From the NCBI GenBank assembly GCA_034440575.1, contig JAOTOL010001369.1, positions 677,501-741,500 on the forward strand: a stretch of 64,000 bases of DNA, given 5' to 3'. The position numbers and the translations under genes are program-made. The notes under the pieces are model-generated. The model worked only from the letters and a program-made list of their open reading frames with translations. It searched no databases and was not told where the DNA came from. This stretch comes from Imbricaverruca yamaguchii (Eukaryota; Arthropoda; Thecostraca; Neoverrucidae). Position 1 is the stretch's first letter; the number at the start of each line of letters is the position of its first letter. Positions 27,401-36,716 of the stretch are shown piece by piece.

Positions 27401-30400
27401 ATCCCGCACCTCAAACAAATGATGTTTGCCTGAACGCAAAGTACTGCAACACGTCTGGTGATGCTCTCGTCGGTGGCGTATCGTAGTTCACCGGTGCGCC
27501 GTCAGTGGCGCCACGGTCGAGTCGCCCCCGACCTGAGCGCCGGTGGCCATCACTAGTGCGGGTGGAGCCATACCGCGCCGAGCTAGTCACGTCAGCTGCG
27601 CCAGTGGAATGGAGCAATGGAGCAACGGAGCAACGGAGCATGTGCTATTGCTATGTTCCGTGTATACACGTGTTAAGTGAATAAGCGTGTTAAGCGAAGA
27701 CAACGTTCCTGAAGCACGTTGTCAGGTGGCTCGTGAAAGAGGGGGCCCAAACGCAGACAATGCTAATATAGATGCCCAAAATGTTGGGACCGAAGCCCGG
27801 GGACCGGTCGGTCTGATGGGACCACGCCCCGTTGGGGACCGGTCCTAACAGTTGCCACCTCTAGTCGTGAACGTGCCGGTGCTGTGTTGTCTCGCAGCCG
27901 GTAGGCGGCGTCTGAGCGGCCGACTCTGCGCCAGGTGCGATCTCCGACTCTGCCCCGGGTCTGATCTCCGACTTTGCGCCAGGTCTGATCTCCGACTCTG
28001 CGCCAGGTCTGATCTCCTTCTCTGCGCCAGGTCTGATCTCCTTCTCTGCGCCAGGTCCGATCTCCTTCTCTGCGCCAGGTCTGATCTCCTTCTCTGCGCC
28101 AGGTCTGATCTCCTTCTCTGCGCCAGGTCCGATCTCCTTCTCTGCGCCAGGTCTGATCTCCTCCTCTGCGCCAGGTCTGATCGTGAGCACGCCGACGGGC
28201 AGCACGGCGTACGCGGTGGCGGCCGGCGCCAGCATGATGCACCCGAGCGTGCCGGCCATCATGGTGACGCCCATCTGCCCGCACTCGCTCTCCTTCCGGC
28301 CGATCGTCGTGCCCGCCGGCGTCGAGCTCAAGGTCAGGGCCGCTGCCGGCCGTCGCCATGACGACGCCGGCGTTGTAGACGCATGATGCCGTTGTCATGA
28401 CACCCGACGCCGACGCTGACCGTGGGCGGGTGTTCTCTGGTGTGGCGGCTGGCGGTGGGTGGCCTGACGGCGTGGTTGGACGCCTGCAGAGACACGGAGA
28501 GGAACGTGTCTTTCGAGTGGCAGGTGGGTATCATGACGCTGCGCATGGACGCATCGTGGCTGGAAATCGTTCTGCCCCGTGAGTCTCTGCTGCGCGCGCT
28601 CAACACCCTGGCGTAGGCGGGCATCGCCTCCGCCAGCATCGCCTCCGACACCATCGCCTGCTGCGAGTCCCCGTCGGCCGCGGCAGGGCAGTCTGCCGAG
28701 CCGACCAACGAAATGACAGAGCATCTCCTTCCAGGTGATTCAGCAGATGACGACGATTCCCCGTAAGCACAGAGAGAAGCAGCAACACGCACCCGGGTGT
28801 GAACCGGGGCCAGCCGCCTCCTGAGCGTAAACGAAGCCCACCAGGCTCGACGGGCAATTAATTTTCCGAACTCAAACGATCGCTTGGTTCAACCACAAAG
28901 CACACGTGTCGCACGCGATCGCCGCCGCAGCGATGCTGTTGTCAATACCGAACACACAAAGCGCGTCGTGTATGCCGCCCTCGCAACAATGTTAAGCAGC
29001 CGCGCATGGAGGCGCGGTGCTGGGTTCAAATGTCTCCTGCAACTCCAAGCAACGTTCACGTCGAAATGTTCAATATGCTTCTTGTCAAAACTTCGGATCA
29101 ATAATGTGCTTTTTCGCCTTCAATGCGTATTGAATTTGATTGCATTGCATTCTTTTGTGAAATCTGGTAGTGACGAGACAAACATTTTCGGAGCTCGATG
29201 AAATGCAGAAAAGAACGCACATTCTCTCTAAAGTTGTTTTCTGTGAAACCATCTGCGTGACGTGCGTACTTTCGGCCGATATGATTGACACATTGCTGAT
29301 ATTGAGCATATTCTGTTTAAAAAAACGTTTGCTCTCTAAGCGAACCAGGCGAGAACCATTCCAACTGAATTAAGCTGCTGTTGGTCAAACTGAACTGGTC
29401 TGGTGAACGTGGCGTTGTTCAGACATAGTCCTACGTTCATGGTGTGGTGCTTGGATTAGACTCTCTTCATCCAACGCTGATCATGTCGATAGTTTTGGAT
29501 GAAGGAGGCGGAGAGAATAACGCAGAGGTCAGTTGGGATGGTGTGTGGGGCGAGTCAGGACGAATGTAGGCGATTGATGCATCCATGTACTGCTTTGTCA
29601 ACATGAGGACAGGGAAGCCGCCAGAGATCGAGTGGCACTGGGGACCGTCGTGAGCTAGTTCCGCGGGTAAAATCCAGCAGCATGGTTCGATATCATGAAG
29701 TACGGCATACGACGTTACTTGGTATCTGGCTAGTAAGGTCACCTCACCGGCACACGCCATCCTAAAGTGATCTGACACCAGCCAAATGTCAGCCGGCACC
29801 GCGCTACCAGTGACCTGGCCGGCCCTGGTGTGATCTGACGGGCGACCTGACCTGACCTGAGCCGCACTGTGGCAGGTCGCCGTCAGCGACAACAGTCTGA
29901 ACACGGCGTGGGTGTCGTTTGACGACCGGGCCGTCCAGCAGCTGCAGCATGGCGACAGGTGGGCTGGCCAGCTGCGCCACGTGTGCCACACTAACCGCAC
30001 CCCCACCCCCGTCTGCTCCAAGCGTGCCTCACTGACCGCACCTCACCCCCGTCTGCTCCAGATCTGCCTCAACCCAGACGCGCGCCACACAGCCTGGGCG
30101 TCGTTCGACGGCATGCACCACCAGGAGCTGCGGAGGGGCGATAGGTGTGTGCGCTGGCGGGGCAGCTGGTGGCTGGCAGCTGGCAGCTGGCGGCTCTGTC
30201 GATGACGAGCGGGCCGCTGCTGACACAACCCTTGCCATACGTGCTGCGCCTGGAGAAATCAACCCGGTGGCTTGGCCTCAGCATACATTCGCTTCTTTAG
30301 CTACTGGGATATAAAATAACTGCCCACCACCGACCATGCGCTGACACGCAAACCAAAACATTGTAGTTCACATATGCAGGAATAAATGATGGCCCAGCTT

Positions 30401-32679
30401 AACACCACTTCGCACTTCGACAGTTTCTGGCGAATGTTTTGGTAGGCAACGCCGATAGTTAATGTCCACCTGTCTCCCTACCATTGTGACCTAGTTGATG
30501 GCATGCAATGCAGGGAACTGCACGGTTCTAACTGAGCCAGGTAAATAGCTCAAAATAGAGCTACATTGCCAACTCGCAAGTCACACATTGTTGCTATGCA
30601 ATTCTACGACTCGATACTAGCGCGGGTTTCTGTTTTCATCTTGCGAAAGCTGCACACAATCTGCAAATAGGTATGTCATCTTAAGATCGTGAGCATTATC
30701 GTAAACGAACGTTCCGTAAACATACTATTACCATAATGGTCGTTCCATGAAAATAGTCGACTTAGACGTAACCCCTCACTCAAAGTTATCCATGCACCGA
30801 GACCATTGCAGCAGGGACATGCACGAATTTGCATTTTATTTGCACTGCGCTTTGCATTAGTCCTGCGTCATCTTGATTGAAGCACCATTGCGAAGTTAGT
30901 TGGAATATTCGCAACATCATTGGGTGATGAGGACTTCCCGATTTACGAACGCATGCAATATGTCTCGAATTTCTCTGTAATATGCGTAGATGCTCATTGA
31001 TTCAATGGACGCTCATTGATTCAATTCGTTTCGGCCCGACACCAATGCTATTCGCTTGGACTCTATGATGGGCGTTCTAGTCGGTCATGTTATCCCCTTC
31101 TCTGGGCTCTGGTAGTAAGCGCGTCAATGCATGATCTCCGGCGCTTCCGTCTGCTTACTGCATCTTTTAACCGTGCTATTGCTGGTGCATAATAGTCGTC
31201 GTTCCCTGTGTTATGTGCATGGGCATGTCTGCGTTGTTTTCCTCGTCGCAATTTTTTTACACTAATTGGTGAGTGGTTGCTGGGTTAGCATGATGGTATG
31301 GGTTGGTCTCGGCTGTTGGTCACTGATTGTCGTTTGTTGGTTATTTGTATATGGGAAGTTGTCAGTTGATCAAGGCGTCAGCAAACTATCAATCCATGTC
31401 ATCTGGCGTGTGCCGACGCCATGAACATATACCGTCATCTCCATGCAACATTGTGGATAGTCCATTCAAGATATCTTGTTCTGATCCTGTCCGTATTTGA
31501 GCTTATGTGGCCTCATTGCATTGCTCCGCATTTCGAGCCTAACTAGAAGCCGGACCTGCAGTTAGCTCTTCTCCGCTTATGTCAGTGCCCATGTGCCAAG
31601 GTGAAACACTTACTTCACAACTTAATTATGATCGTGGCTGGCAGGCTTTAGCTTGACTTCAGCCTAGAGTCAGATGGCATATGTTTTTAACATTTCCGAG
31701 TATATGCCTTGTTGTGCAGGCCCATGCAGCAGTGGCTCCAAATTTCGTCGAGGCAGAAAGCACAGGTTAGAATGGTAGGCCTAGCGTAGGATAGGGAGTG
31801 TAGGATTATAACTTGGGAAGGAGGGCAGCGGCTTTACGTACGGTGGGAGGAAAGGCTCTAACCTACGGTTGAAGGGTAGAACTTTAACCCGGGGAAGGAG
31901 AGTATGGAGGAACACGACATATGGCAGCAGGATAGGGACCTAGCGTATGATTGGATGACAGCGTCCTAGCCCGAAACCAGACGGTAATGACCTAGCATAG
32001 GGTAGGGCGTTATGAATCTCACCTACCGTAAGGAGGCAGTACCTATCCTAGTGTAGGAAGAATAGGATCTAGTCTAGTGTGGGAGGGCAGGATGGTATAG
32101 CATAGGATGGTTGGGGTTGCTCCAAGAGGATAAGGATGGTAAGGCTTAGCCTAAGGTAAAAAGAGTAGGGCTGAGCCTAGGTAGAGAGAATAGGTGATGA
32201 GGTAATACGAATAGGACTCGTCTATGTTATACAAACTATGGTGTGGTATAACAGGCTAAAGTAGGAGGCCTGCGACTGCGCTATTCTGTAAGTGCATCGG
32301 CCCACACCGAGGTAGGAGATCATTCTGACAGACGCAATGATTTTGGTGACCATTGTCGTGTCGAATGTCGACCAACTGAGAGAACACAGCTAGCAACTTC
32401 ATCGTTTTGTTTGTTCGTTTGTTGCATTCGAAATATCTCTTGGTAGTTGAAAGCCACCAGATCGGCTGACCCCAGCAGTGTGACCTGACCCCAACTGACC
32501 TGACACGTGCCGCGTGACCCGACAGCCTGCGCGTGACCACCTCCATCTACCCGGTGCCGTCCATCTGCGCCTCCGACCAGATCACCGACTGGTTCGACTC
32601 GCTGGACGAGTGCCTGCGCTGGAACGACCGCAAGAAGCAGCGCCAGCTGGAGTCCGTCGACGGCGTCTACCTGACCTGA
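5540..32679 (+). CDS. NADK: NAD kinase (ATP:NAD+ 2'-phosphotransferase), spliced, 5' end missing
   Basis: NAD kinase phosphorylates NAD+ to NADP+ and is normally a cytosolic tetramer or dimer in animals. I joined exons 5540-5623, 21622-21751, 23085-23279, 24586-24688, 26655-26846, 28175-28332, one of 29876-29958 or 30062-30144, and 32526-32679. Every junction is GT-AG and every phase matches, giving 365 residues and a TGA. Family signatures appear in the right order: RTRSL...FGP in the N-terminal arm, [11 protein letters not shown], the GGDGT nucleotide-binding motif, [12 protein letters not shown], the NE motif in [31 protein letters not shown] and the C-terminal WFDSL. The animal insertion before the NE motif is short here. 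The start codon lies in an upstream exon I could not find. The identity is as good as certain; exact borders are predicted, not measured. Confidence 0.93.
6466..7016 (+). repeat. Two tandem copies of an unclassified dispersed repeat
   Basis: About 250-300 bp occur twice in a row: GGGAGTTGAATGGAAAGAAT appears at about 6593 and 6808, and GATGTCGTTTATGAACA before each. A third copy in the opposite orientation is at 25548-25860. No coding potential and no termini were seen. Confidence 0.65.
7150..7390 (+). repeat. Degenerate CACTGACCTGCTGACC repeat
   Basis: Short blocks GACCTGCTGACCACTGACGT and variants recur about eight times with uneven length. Confidence 0.75.
7580..7890 (+). other. CpG-rich island of unknown role
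   Basis: Very GC- and CpG-rich against its surroundings, with a roughly 30-bp direct duplication around GGTGTGCGATGTCCGCCCGG. Frames are open on both strands. It could be a promoter or an exon of another transcript; nothing decides. Confidence 0.35.
7939..8097 (-). mobile_element. tRNA-derived SINE, family 1
   Basis: The - strand has TAGCCTAGGGGTAAG and GGGTTCGAGTCTC boxes. The body matches the copies at 44462 and 56353 (ACACATCGACCGTTGAGTCA). Imperfect flanking repeats CGCCGTCTTGAATG and CGCCGTATTGGATG suggest an old target duplication. It lies in the long NADK intron. Confidence 0.75.
9114..9954. mobile_element. piggyBac-like MITE
   Basis: The element is flanked by TTAA on both sides (9114-9117 and 9951-9954). 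Just inside are inverted ends: CCCGCGCCGTCTC at the left and GAGACGGTACGGG at the right, which pair with two mismatches. TTAA duplication and CCC termini are typical of piggyBac elements. The 833-bp interior has no long ORF and is AT-rich, so it is non-autonomous. A related copy lies at 62880-63985. Confidence 0.75.
12360..12840 (+). repeat. 60-bp GC-rich minisatellite
   Basis: About eight units contain GGGCAGGTCACCGACGGGGA and CGCCCAGCGTGCGGCGGTCG. The GGGCAGGT piece resembles a splice junction but no exon was recognised next to it. Confidence 0.92.
13195..13340 (+). repeat. CT dinucleotide microsatellite
   Basis: An uninterrupted CT run of about 100 bp, flanked by CCGTCT variants. It gives false Ser/Leu and Arg/Glu ORFs. 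Confidence 0.98.
13690..14000 (+). repeat. Degenerate 28-30-bp minisatellite
   Basis: About ten units of GCCATTTACAAATGTCCATA with GCGC or CGGAGT spacers. Confidence 0.85.
16480..17560. other. GC-rich, coding-like island, strand and function unresolved
   Basis: A 33-bp repeat (16550-16640) and a 30-bp repeat with GTCAGCCGTCACCAGATCTG (16735-17040) precede a GC-rich stretch open in several frames on both strands. The most protein-like piece is on + near 17390-17530 ([19 protein letters not shown]). No family was recognised, and flanking splice sites are weak. Confidence 0.3.
17525..18610 (+). repeat. 1.1-kb array with two related unit types
   Basis: The first part has units with GTGGTCACCCACTGAGTGTC. 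From about 17875 the units become CCATCACCCACTGTGTGCCG plus ACCAGTGTGTG, about 31 bp. The shared CACCCACT-TGTG core suggests one evolved from the other. Confidence 0.92.
21270..21420. repeat. TA microsatellite
   Basis: A TA run of over 100 bp with a few CATATATACA interruptions, 200 bp upstream of NADK E2. Confidence 0.98.
21622..21751 (+). CDS. NADK: NADK exon E2 (start of the catalytic region)
   Basis: The acceptor is TTGCTGCAG and the donor is AAC|GTGAGA. After one base of split codon the exon encodes 43 residues, [16 protein letters not shown], then [18 protein letters not shown] and MQLVNWLTN. The LVIKK...D segment is the first strand-helix unit of the NADK fold. It ends in phase 0, as E3 begins. 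Confidence 0.95.
22430..23084 (+). repeat. About eleven 55-63-bp units made from the NADK E3 acceptor
   Basis: Units carry GTGTCCGCAGGAGAAGAAGA plus a pyrimidine-rich TGTCTGTCTCCTATGTCCGA block. This is the E3 acceptor with the first bases of the exon. Unit length varies, and some copies have GTAGG or ACAGG at the junction. Confidence 0.93.
23085..23279 (+). CDS. NADK: NADK exon E3 (GGDGT motif)
   Basis: The acceptor is TGTCCGCAG and the donor is TTCCAG|GTAGGC. The exon has 65 codons in phase 0-0. It starts [10 protein letters not shown], continues through a variable loop and ends [20 protein letters not shown], with the GGDG motif that binds the nucleotide phosphates and holds the catalytic Asp region. 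The 650 bp just upstream is a minisatellite built from this acceptor and the first 12 exon bases. Confidence 0.97.
23280..24104. other. Unique part of a NADK intron
   Basis: A short poly-C run at about 23420 is the only feature seen. Confidence 0.6.
24105..24550 (+). repeat. 55-bp minisatellite before NADK exon E4
   Basis: About eight near-identical units contain CTTGTTTCCCGACAGGACGC and TGTGTTGCCCAGCCATGCTA. The unit holds an acceptor-like TTTCCCGACAG, but it is not a copy of the E4 junction. The array stops about 40 bp before E4. Confidence 0.92.
24586..24688 (+). CDS. NADK: NADK exon E4
   Basis: The acceptor is TTTGGCAG and the donor is GAAG|GTCAGT. It encodes [20 protein letters not shown] then [14 protein letters not shown] and one base of Gly. 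The [11 protein letters not shown] stretch is an NADK hallmark. The acceptor is duplicated: the same GTGTGCATTTGGCAGCAAT lies 27 bp upstream. Confidence 0.96.
24689..26380. other. NADK intron sequence without other genes
   Basis: It is AT-rich and contains the inverted dispersed repeat at 25548-25860. Nothing else was recognised. Confidence 0.6.
25548..25860 (-). repeat. Inverted copy of the dispersed repeat at 6466-7016
   Basis: It has the reverse complement of the same landmarks: GCATTCTTTCCATTCAACTC near 25733, and CGATCAATATCAAGCAATAT. It sits in NADK intron 4 (24689-26654). Confidence 0.65.
26385..26612 (+). repeat. All-purine GA-rich tract
   Basis: About 220 bp consist almost only of G and A on the + strand, mainly GAGAGGGAGAGGGAGAT type units. 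It ends about 45 bp before the E5 acceptor. Confidence 0.95.
26655..26846 (+). CDS. NADK: NADK exon E5 (NE motif)
   Basis: The acceptor is GCCGCCGCAG and the donor is GACG|GTGAGC. Two bases complete the split Gly, then [18 protein letters not shown], a short variable loop, [35 protein letters not shown] and one base of Gly. Asn-Glu of LNEVV is the NE/D motif that contacts the NAD ribose. The loop where vertebrate NADKs carry a longer insertion has only about a dozen residues. Confidence 0.96.
27930..28174 (+). repeat. About ten 24-bp units made from the NADK E6 acceptor
   Basis: Units read CTCTGCGCCAGGTCTGATCT plus CCTT, which is the E6 acceptor and its first 8 bases. The unit is a multiple of three and open in the E6 frame. 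Confidence 0.93.
28175..28332 (+). CDS. NADK: NADK exon E6 (TPTGSTAY motif)
   Basis: The acceptor is CTCTGCGCCAG and the donor is AAG|GTCAGG. Two bases finish Gly, then [40 protein letters not shown] and [12 protein letters not shown]. The TPTGSTAY loop binds NAD. The exon ends in phase 0. Its acceptor and first 8 bases are repeated about ten times upstream in 24-bp units. Confidence 0.97.
28333..29875. other. NADK intron between E6 and E7a
   Basis: At 28422-28616 a 64-codon + frame (ending LLRALNTLA) looks somewhat protein-like but has no supporting splice sites or family. A possible B box (GGGTTCAAATGTCTCC) occurs near 29022. The rest shows nothing I can name. Confidence 0.5.
29876..29958 (+). 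CDS. NADK: NADK alternative exon E7a
   Basis: The exon is 83 nt, acceptor CACTGTGGCAG, donor GACAG|GTGGGC. It starts in phase 0 and ends with AG, which forms Ser with the C at 32526. It encodes [18 protein letters not shown] then AVQQLQHGD. It has the same length, phase and position in the protein as E7b and about 10 of 27 identical residues. SFDD replaces the usual SFDG. It is best read as one of a mutually exclusive pair, since using both would shift the frame. Confidence 0.88.
30062..30144 (+). CDS. NADK: NADK alternative exon E7b
   Basis: The exon is 83 nt, acceptor GTCTGCTCCAG, donor GATAG|GTGTGT, with the same phases as E7a. It encodes [17 protein letters not shown] then [10 protein letters not shown]. 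The NPDAR...TAWxSFDG pattern is close to the usual NADK sequence at this position. Only 103 nt of intron separate it from E7a. Confidence 0.9.
30145..32525. other. NADK intron between E7b and E8
   Basis: Mostly unique sequence. At 31750-32240 there is a purine-rich, very degenerate repeat with pieces such as CTAGCGTAGGATAGG. Confidence 0.6.
32526..32679 (+). CDS. NADK: NADK terminal coding exon E8
   Basis: The acceptor is GACCCGACAG. The first C completes Ser with AG from E7a or E7b, giving HGDS or RGDS. It then reads [50 protein letters not shown] and TGA at 32677-32679. The C-terminal WF.SL...L.WN.RKKQ block is typical of animal NADKs. No convincing polyadenylation signal was seen close by. 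Confidence 0.96.
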
Positions 32680-34125
32680 ACCGAGCGTGACCGGGCGATC
32701 GCCGAGGGCTGCGACCTGGCGTGGGAGCTGATGTTGCGGCGACGACTGCTCTCCGGCTGATGTGAAGCTGCGGAGAGATAGGGTGTGGCGTGGGAGATGA
32801 GAAGGCTAGGACCTGGCGTGGGAGTTGATGCTCCAGTGGCGACCGCCCTACGTCTGGTGTGCAGTCGGCGAGGGCGGCGTGGGACTTCATCAGGATGTAG
32901 GCCGTGAAACCTGATGCTTCTGCAATTTCTGCCCCCGTCCGACGGGATGGTAAGCGGCAGCTGGGATCTGCAGGGGGCTCGACTCTCACACAACACCCAC
33001 TCTCCGTCCAGCAGCGCGCCCGCTGAATCTGGGCGATGTTCCGACAGCCTTTCTCTCCGCCCAGCGATGCGGCGGAGAAGAGCCGGCGCTCTCGTCACCG
33101 AGAGCTGACGACTTATGTCCTCCGTCCGATCCTGCAGCAAAGTGGGGTTCGAATTTCACTTTGGTAGTCCGCGAGACGAACGAAGAGCGCTCGGGTGGCG
33201 ACAGCTGGGAGCGGGGTACTGCAACAGAGCCGGGCTGGGGCACTGGAAGAGAGTTGAAGTTCAGTACTGGGAGAGAGATGGTGGTGGGATACTGGGAGCG
33301 AGCTGAGGTTAAGTATTGTGGGAGAGGTAGTAAGGGTAGGTAGGCTACTGAGGAGACTGAGGCCGAATGCTGTACTGAGAGAGCTCGGGGATGGAGTACC
33401 GTAACAAAATGAAGGAGGGACACTGGAAGACAGTTGAGGTGAAGCACTGGGAAAGAGCTGACAGCTGTGTGAGACGTGGTAGTCGCGAGATGGAGCTGAG
33501 TAGGTGGCGTGCAGCAGCTCTAAGGAGGGAGGCGTCCTGTAGTGCCAATGTTAGTGGCGTTGAATACGTTCTTCAAAGTAGGCTAACGTCTGAGGTATGA
33601 GATGTCATATTCACCAGAGACCAGCACGCTTCTGTTGCAGTTGCTTGCTTGCCAGTCCCAAGCCATGATAATTCTCCCCTGCCCACTAGTGTCCTTAAGC
33701 CGTGAGAATTATCCCCCTCCCACTAGTGTCTTAAGCTACATCGCAGGTTCTCGTTTACCAGCGGAACGCCAATGTCACGCCCGGCTGGAGGAGGGCCCTG
33801 ATTGGCTGGCTATTGTACCGACCCGTTCACCGGTCACGTGCCTCATCGGTGGGCTGCACACGTGACCAACATATCAACGTATCAAATGCAGTCACACTGG
33901 CCGCAGCGGCGGTCACAATGTTGGCGGTGCCACAGAGAGTGTCTGCAGGAAGTCGAGGATGTGTGGTGATGTCTTCGGTGTGCGCCGTTTTACGCCGACC
34001 TTTTCTACCGTGCTCACAAATGTCCGTCCACTGGATCGTCGACCGGGTTTCGATGATCGGCGACACACCAAGCTGGCCGTCGGCGACCACTTCTTGTGCG
34101 CTGTTGACCGTGTAACTGTGGGCTC
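32680..34125. other. Probable NADK 3' UTR and intergenic DNA
   Basis: Sequence after the NADK stop. A weak repeat of ACTGGGAGAGAG type runs at 33220-33450. No gene was recognised. Confidence 0.5.
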
Positions 34126-34129
34126 AGAC

Positions 34130-34350
34130 AATCAACCAGTGCAGTGGTTCAGGTGTGCTGATTTGGCCCTGATAAAGTCGCGAACTCAGACGACCGACCA
34201 GTGCAGTGGTTCAGTGTAATGATTTGGCCCTGATAAAGTCGCGAACTCAGACGACCGACCAGTGCAGTGGTTCAGGTGTACTGATTTGGCCCTGATAAAG
34301 TCGCGAACTCAGACGACCGACCAGTGCAGTGGTTCAGGTGTACTGATTCG
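34130..34350 (+). repeat. 62-bp minisatellite, about 3.5 copies
   Basis: Units contain GCAGTGGTTCAGGTGTACTG and GATAAAGTCGCGAACTCAGA. Confidence 0.93.
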
Positions 34351-34359
34351 TGTCCTGAG

Positions 34360-35450
34360 TGGAGCCGCTAGTTAGTACAGCTGCGCCGACCGGAGCTGCA
34401 TAGTCGTCGAATGCTTTCGTGCGATGTGCCTTACATGAATATTTATCGCACAATGAGAGCGAGGTGTTTTGACGTACCGCTCGTAGTGGTGCTGAGGCGG
34501 CAAGGCTCAACTCGTGACTGCTCGTTACATAGTGGACTACGGGCTGCAAGGGCGTTCTGATCCGCAAATGTCCGACATTAATCATATCCCCTTAGATTGC
34601 GGATGTGGGACCAGCTTCATTGTTGCGACTTGTTCCAGGCCACGTGAAGCTTCAGAGGGAATCTGATCACTGAGTCACTTATAATATCGATTGGGATATC
34701 ATGTGTCATCATCATGATTGAAGGAATTTGACAAGTTAATGCTGGGCGATGATCCAGCAGCCAGAGGAACAGCCACATAACATATTCGCAATATCGATCA
34801 CTCATACGCCTACTCAACGCCCATATGGACTGTATATCGATCACTCCTACGTCCACTCAACGTCCACATTGCATGCTCGTACGACATACTATCGTATGAA
34901 ACATATTTTTAGTATGTGTACAGCACGAGTTTTCTTCGAATTGCTTGCCACCTTCGGTAAAGTAATAGGTCTAATAGACAATATTGTTAATGGCTTGGCA
35001 ATTCTTACCTTGGTTTATCGATGATTCTCGCAAATATGCCATCGAGTCTTGTAGTCTTAGTTACCTAGATTGTTATGGCATCTTTCAGGACCATCTCCTC
35101 CGCCATAATGAACTCGACGGCGCAGCTAACAATAAGATCTCCATGGTCAGGATTACAGTTCCCTCGTGAGCAAAAACGGGGGAAATGCAAGCAGCACTTG
35201 TGAGCAAACACTGTCCCGTATGAGCAAACACTGCGCGCCATCTCACATTAAGAGCACATAATTTCATATCGTAATATTCGAAGCTCACCAGCCCAGCTAC
35301 ACCCCTTTTGTTTATTTTTCCCTTAGGCTAATTTCGGCTGCTTTGTATGAAGTATGAAACAACTGTTCATAGATACAAAATTGGGTTAGTTTAGTAGAAG
35401 TGCAGACAAACTGGGAACATACCGGTTGTGACTTTACAGCAGACATTATG
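34360..35450. other. Intergenic, no supported gene
   Basis: Only short frames are open. TTTATT near 35310 would read AATAAA on the - strand and could end the PH/coiled-coil transcript; this is a guess. Confidence 0.45.
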
Positions 35451-35467
35451 TGGCGATACCGGCGGCC

Positions 35468-35900
35468 ACGCTACGGAAAACGTCACGTGACAAGACTGAT
35501 GGTGACGTTACGGAAAACGTCACGTGATAAGACTGATGGTGACGTTACGAAAAACGTCCCGTGACAAGACTGATGGTGACGTTACGGAAAACGTCACGTG
35601 ACAAGACTGATGGTGACGTTACGAAAAACGTCACGTGACAAGACTGATGGTGACGTTACGAAAAACGTCACGTGACAAGACTGATGGTGACGTTACGAAA
35701 AACGTCACGTGACAAGACTGATGGTGACGTTACGAAAAACGTCACGTGACAAGACTGAAGGTGACGTTACGAAAAACGTCACGTGACAAGACTGATGGTG
35801 ACGTTACGAAAAACGTCACGTGACAAGACTGATGGTGACGTTACGAAAAACGTCACGTGACAAGACTGATGGTGACGTTACGAAAAACGTCGCGCGGCGA
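35468..35900. repeat. 37-bp array rich in GTCACGTGAC palindromes
   Basis: About eleven units. Each has GTGACGTT and AACGTCAC as an inverted pair around 6 bp, and most have the perfect palindrome GTCACGTGAC. The last unit ends in CGCGCG instead. Confidence 0.95.
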
Positions 35901-36341
35901 TATCGGTGGCAGCCTCCCGGTAGACGCAACAGATTAAAAGGGGACAAAGATTGAGACGAGATGCAGCTGCAGATGGAGGAAGCATAAACGGACGAAAATA
36001 AAACAACCGAAGGTCAGACAAAGCAGGGACAAGTCGGTGCTGGACAAAAACAGCAAGTCATCTGTCAGCACGCGCTGGCTTCCAGTCCGCCGCTCACTTA
36101 CTCGCTGCGCCTGCTGGTCTCGCTGGTGTAGCTCTCACTTCCCAATCACAGCCGACAAACCAAAACGACCAAACGTGAATAATCTATTTTCCAGTTGTCT
36201 TACAAGGGCGACAAGAATCAATCGAGGTCAGCGATAATGCGGCTATATAACGGCTCAACAGGGCCACACCTGGCACAAAGGCGATCCAGGGCGGCTCTTG
36301 TGCCATGGAGACGTCTGTGGACCATCCAACGCTGACACACG

Positions 36342-36344
<3 letters not shown>

Positions 36345-36380
<36 letters not shown>
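36345..36380 (+). repeat. AC microsatellite
   Basis: A short CA run of about 17 repeats. Confidence 0.95.
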
Positions 36381-36716
36381 CAACTCAGCATATACACTCC
36401 CAACGGCCACTCACACGTCACTGGTATACTGGCAGCTGTATCTATGACCAGAACAGAACCAGAACATCAACACATATCAAGTTGTGCGATAATACGGGCA
36501 CGTAAGGACGCTGTAGGTTTGCGCCAAGTCAACGTTATCGGCATCATTTGGTTCAGTCTCTCACAGTCTGCTGCTGCATTATAGTGAACTGTACGTCATC
36601 TGGCATGGCACCACATATAATCGCCACGCATTGGTTGGTTTTCGAGCTGCACGTGAGTGCAGAGCACGGCACGCAAAGCATGGACCTCGCAGTCGTCTTC
36701 AGTGTGCGCGCTGTGA

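Noticed and set aside
35468..35900. CRISPR array
   Set aside because: The 37-bp units repeat in full with no unique spacers, and the context is a spliced animal genome. The same holds for the other arrays.
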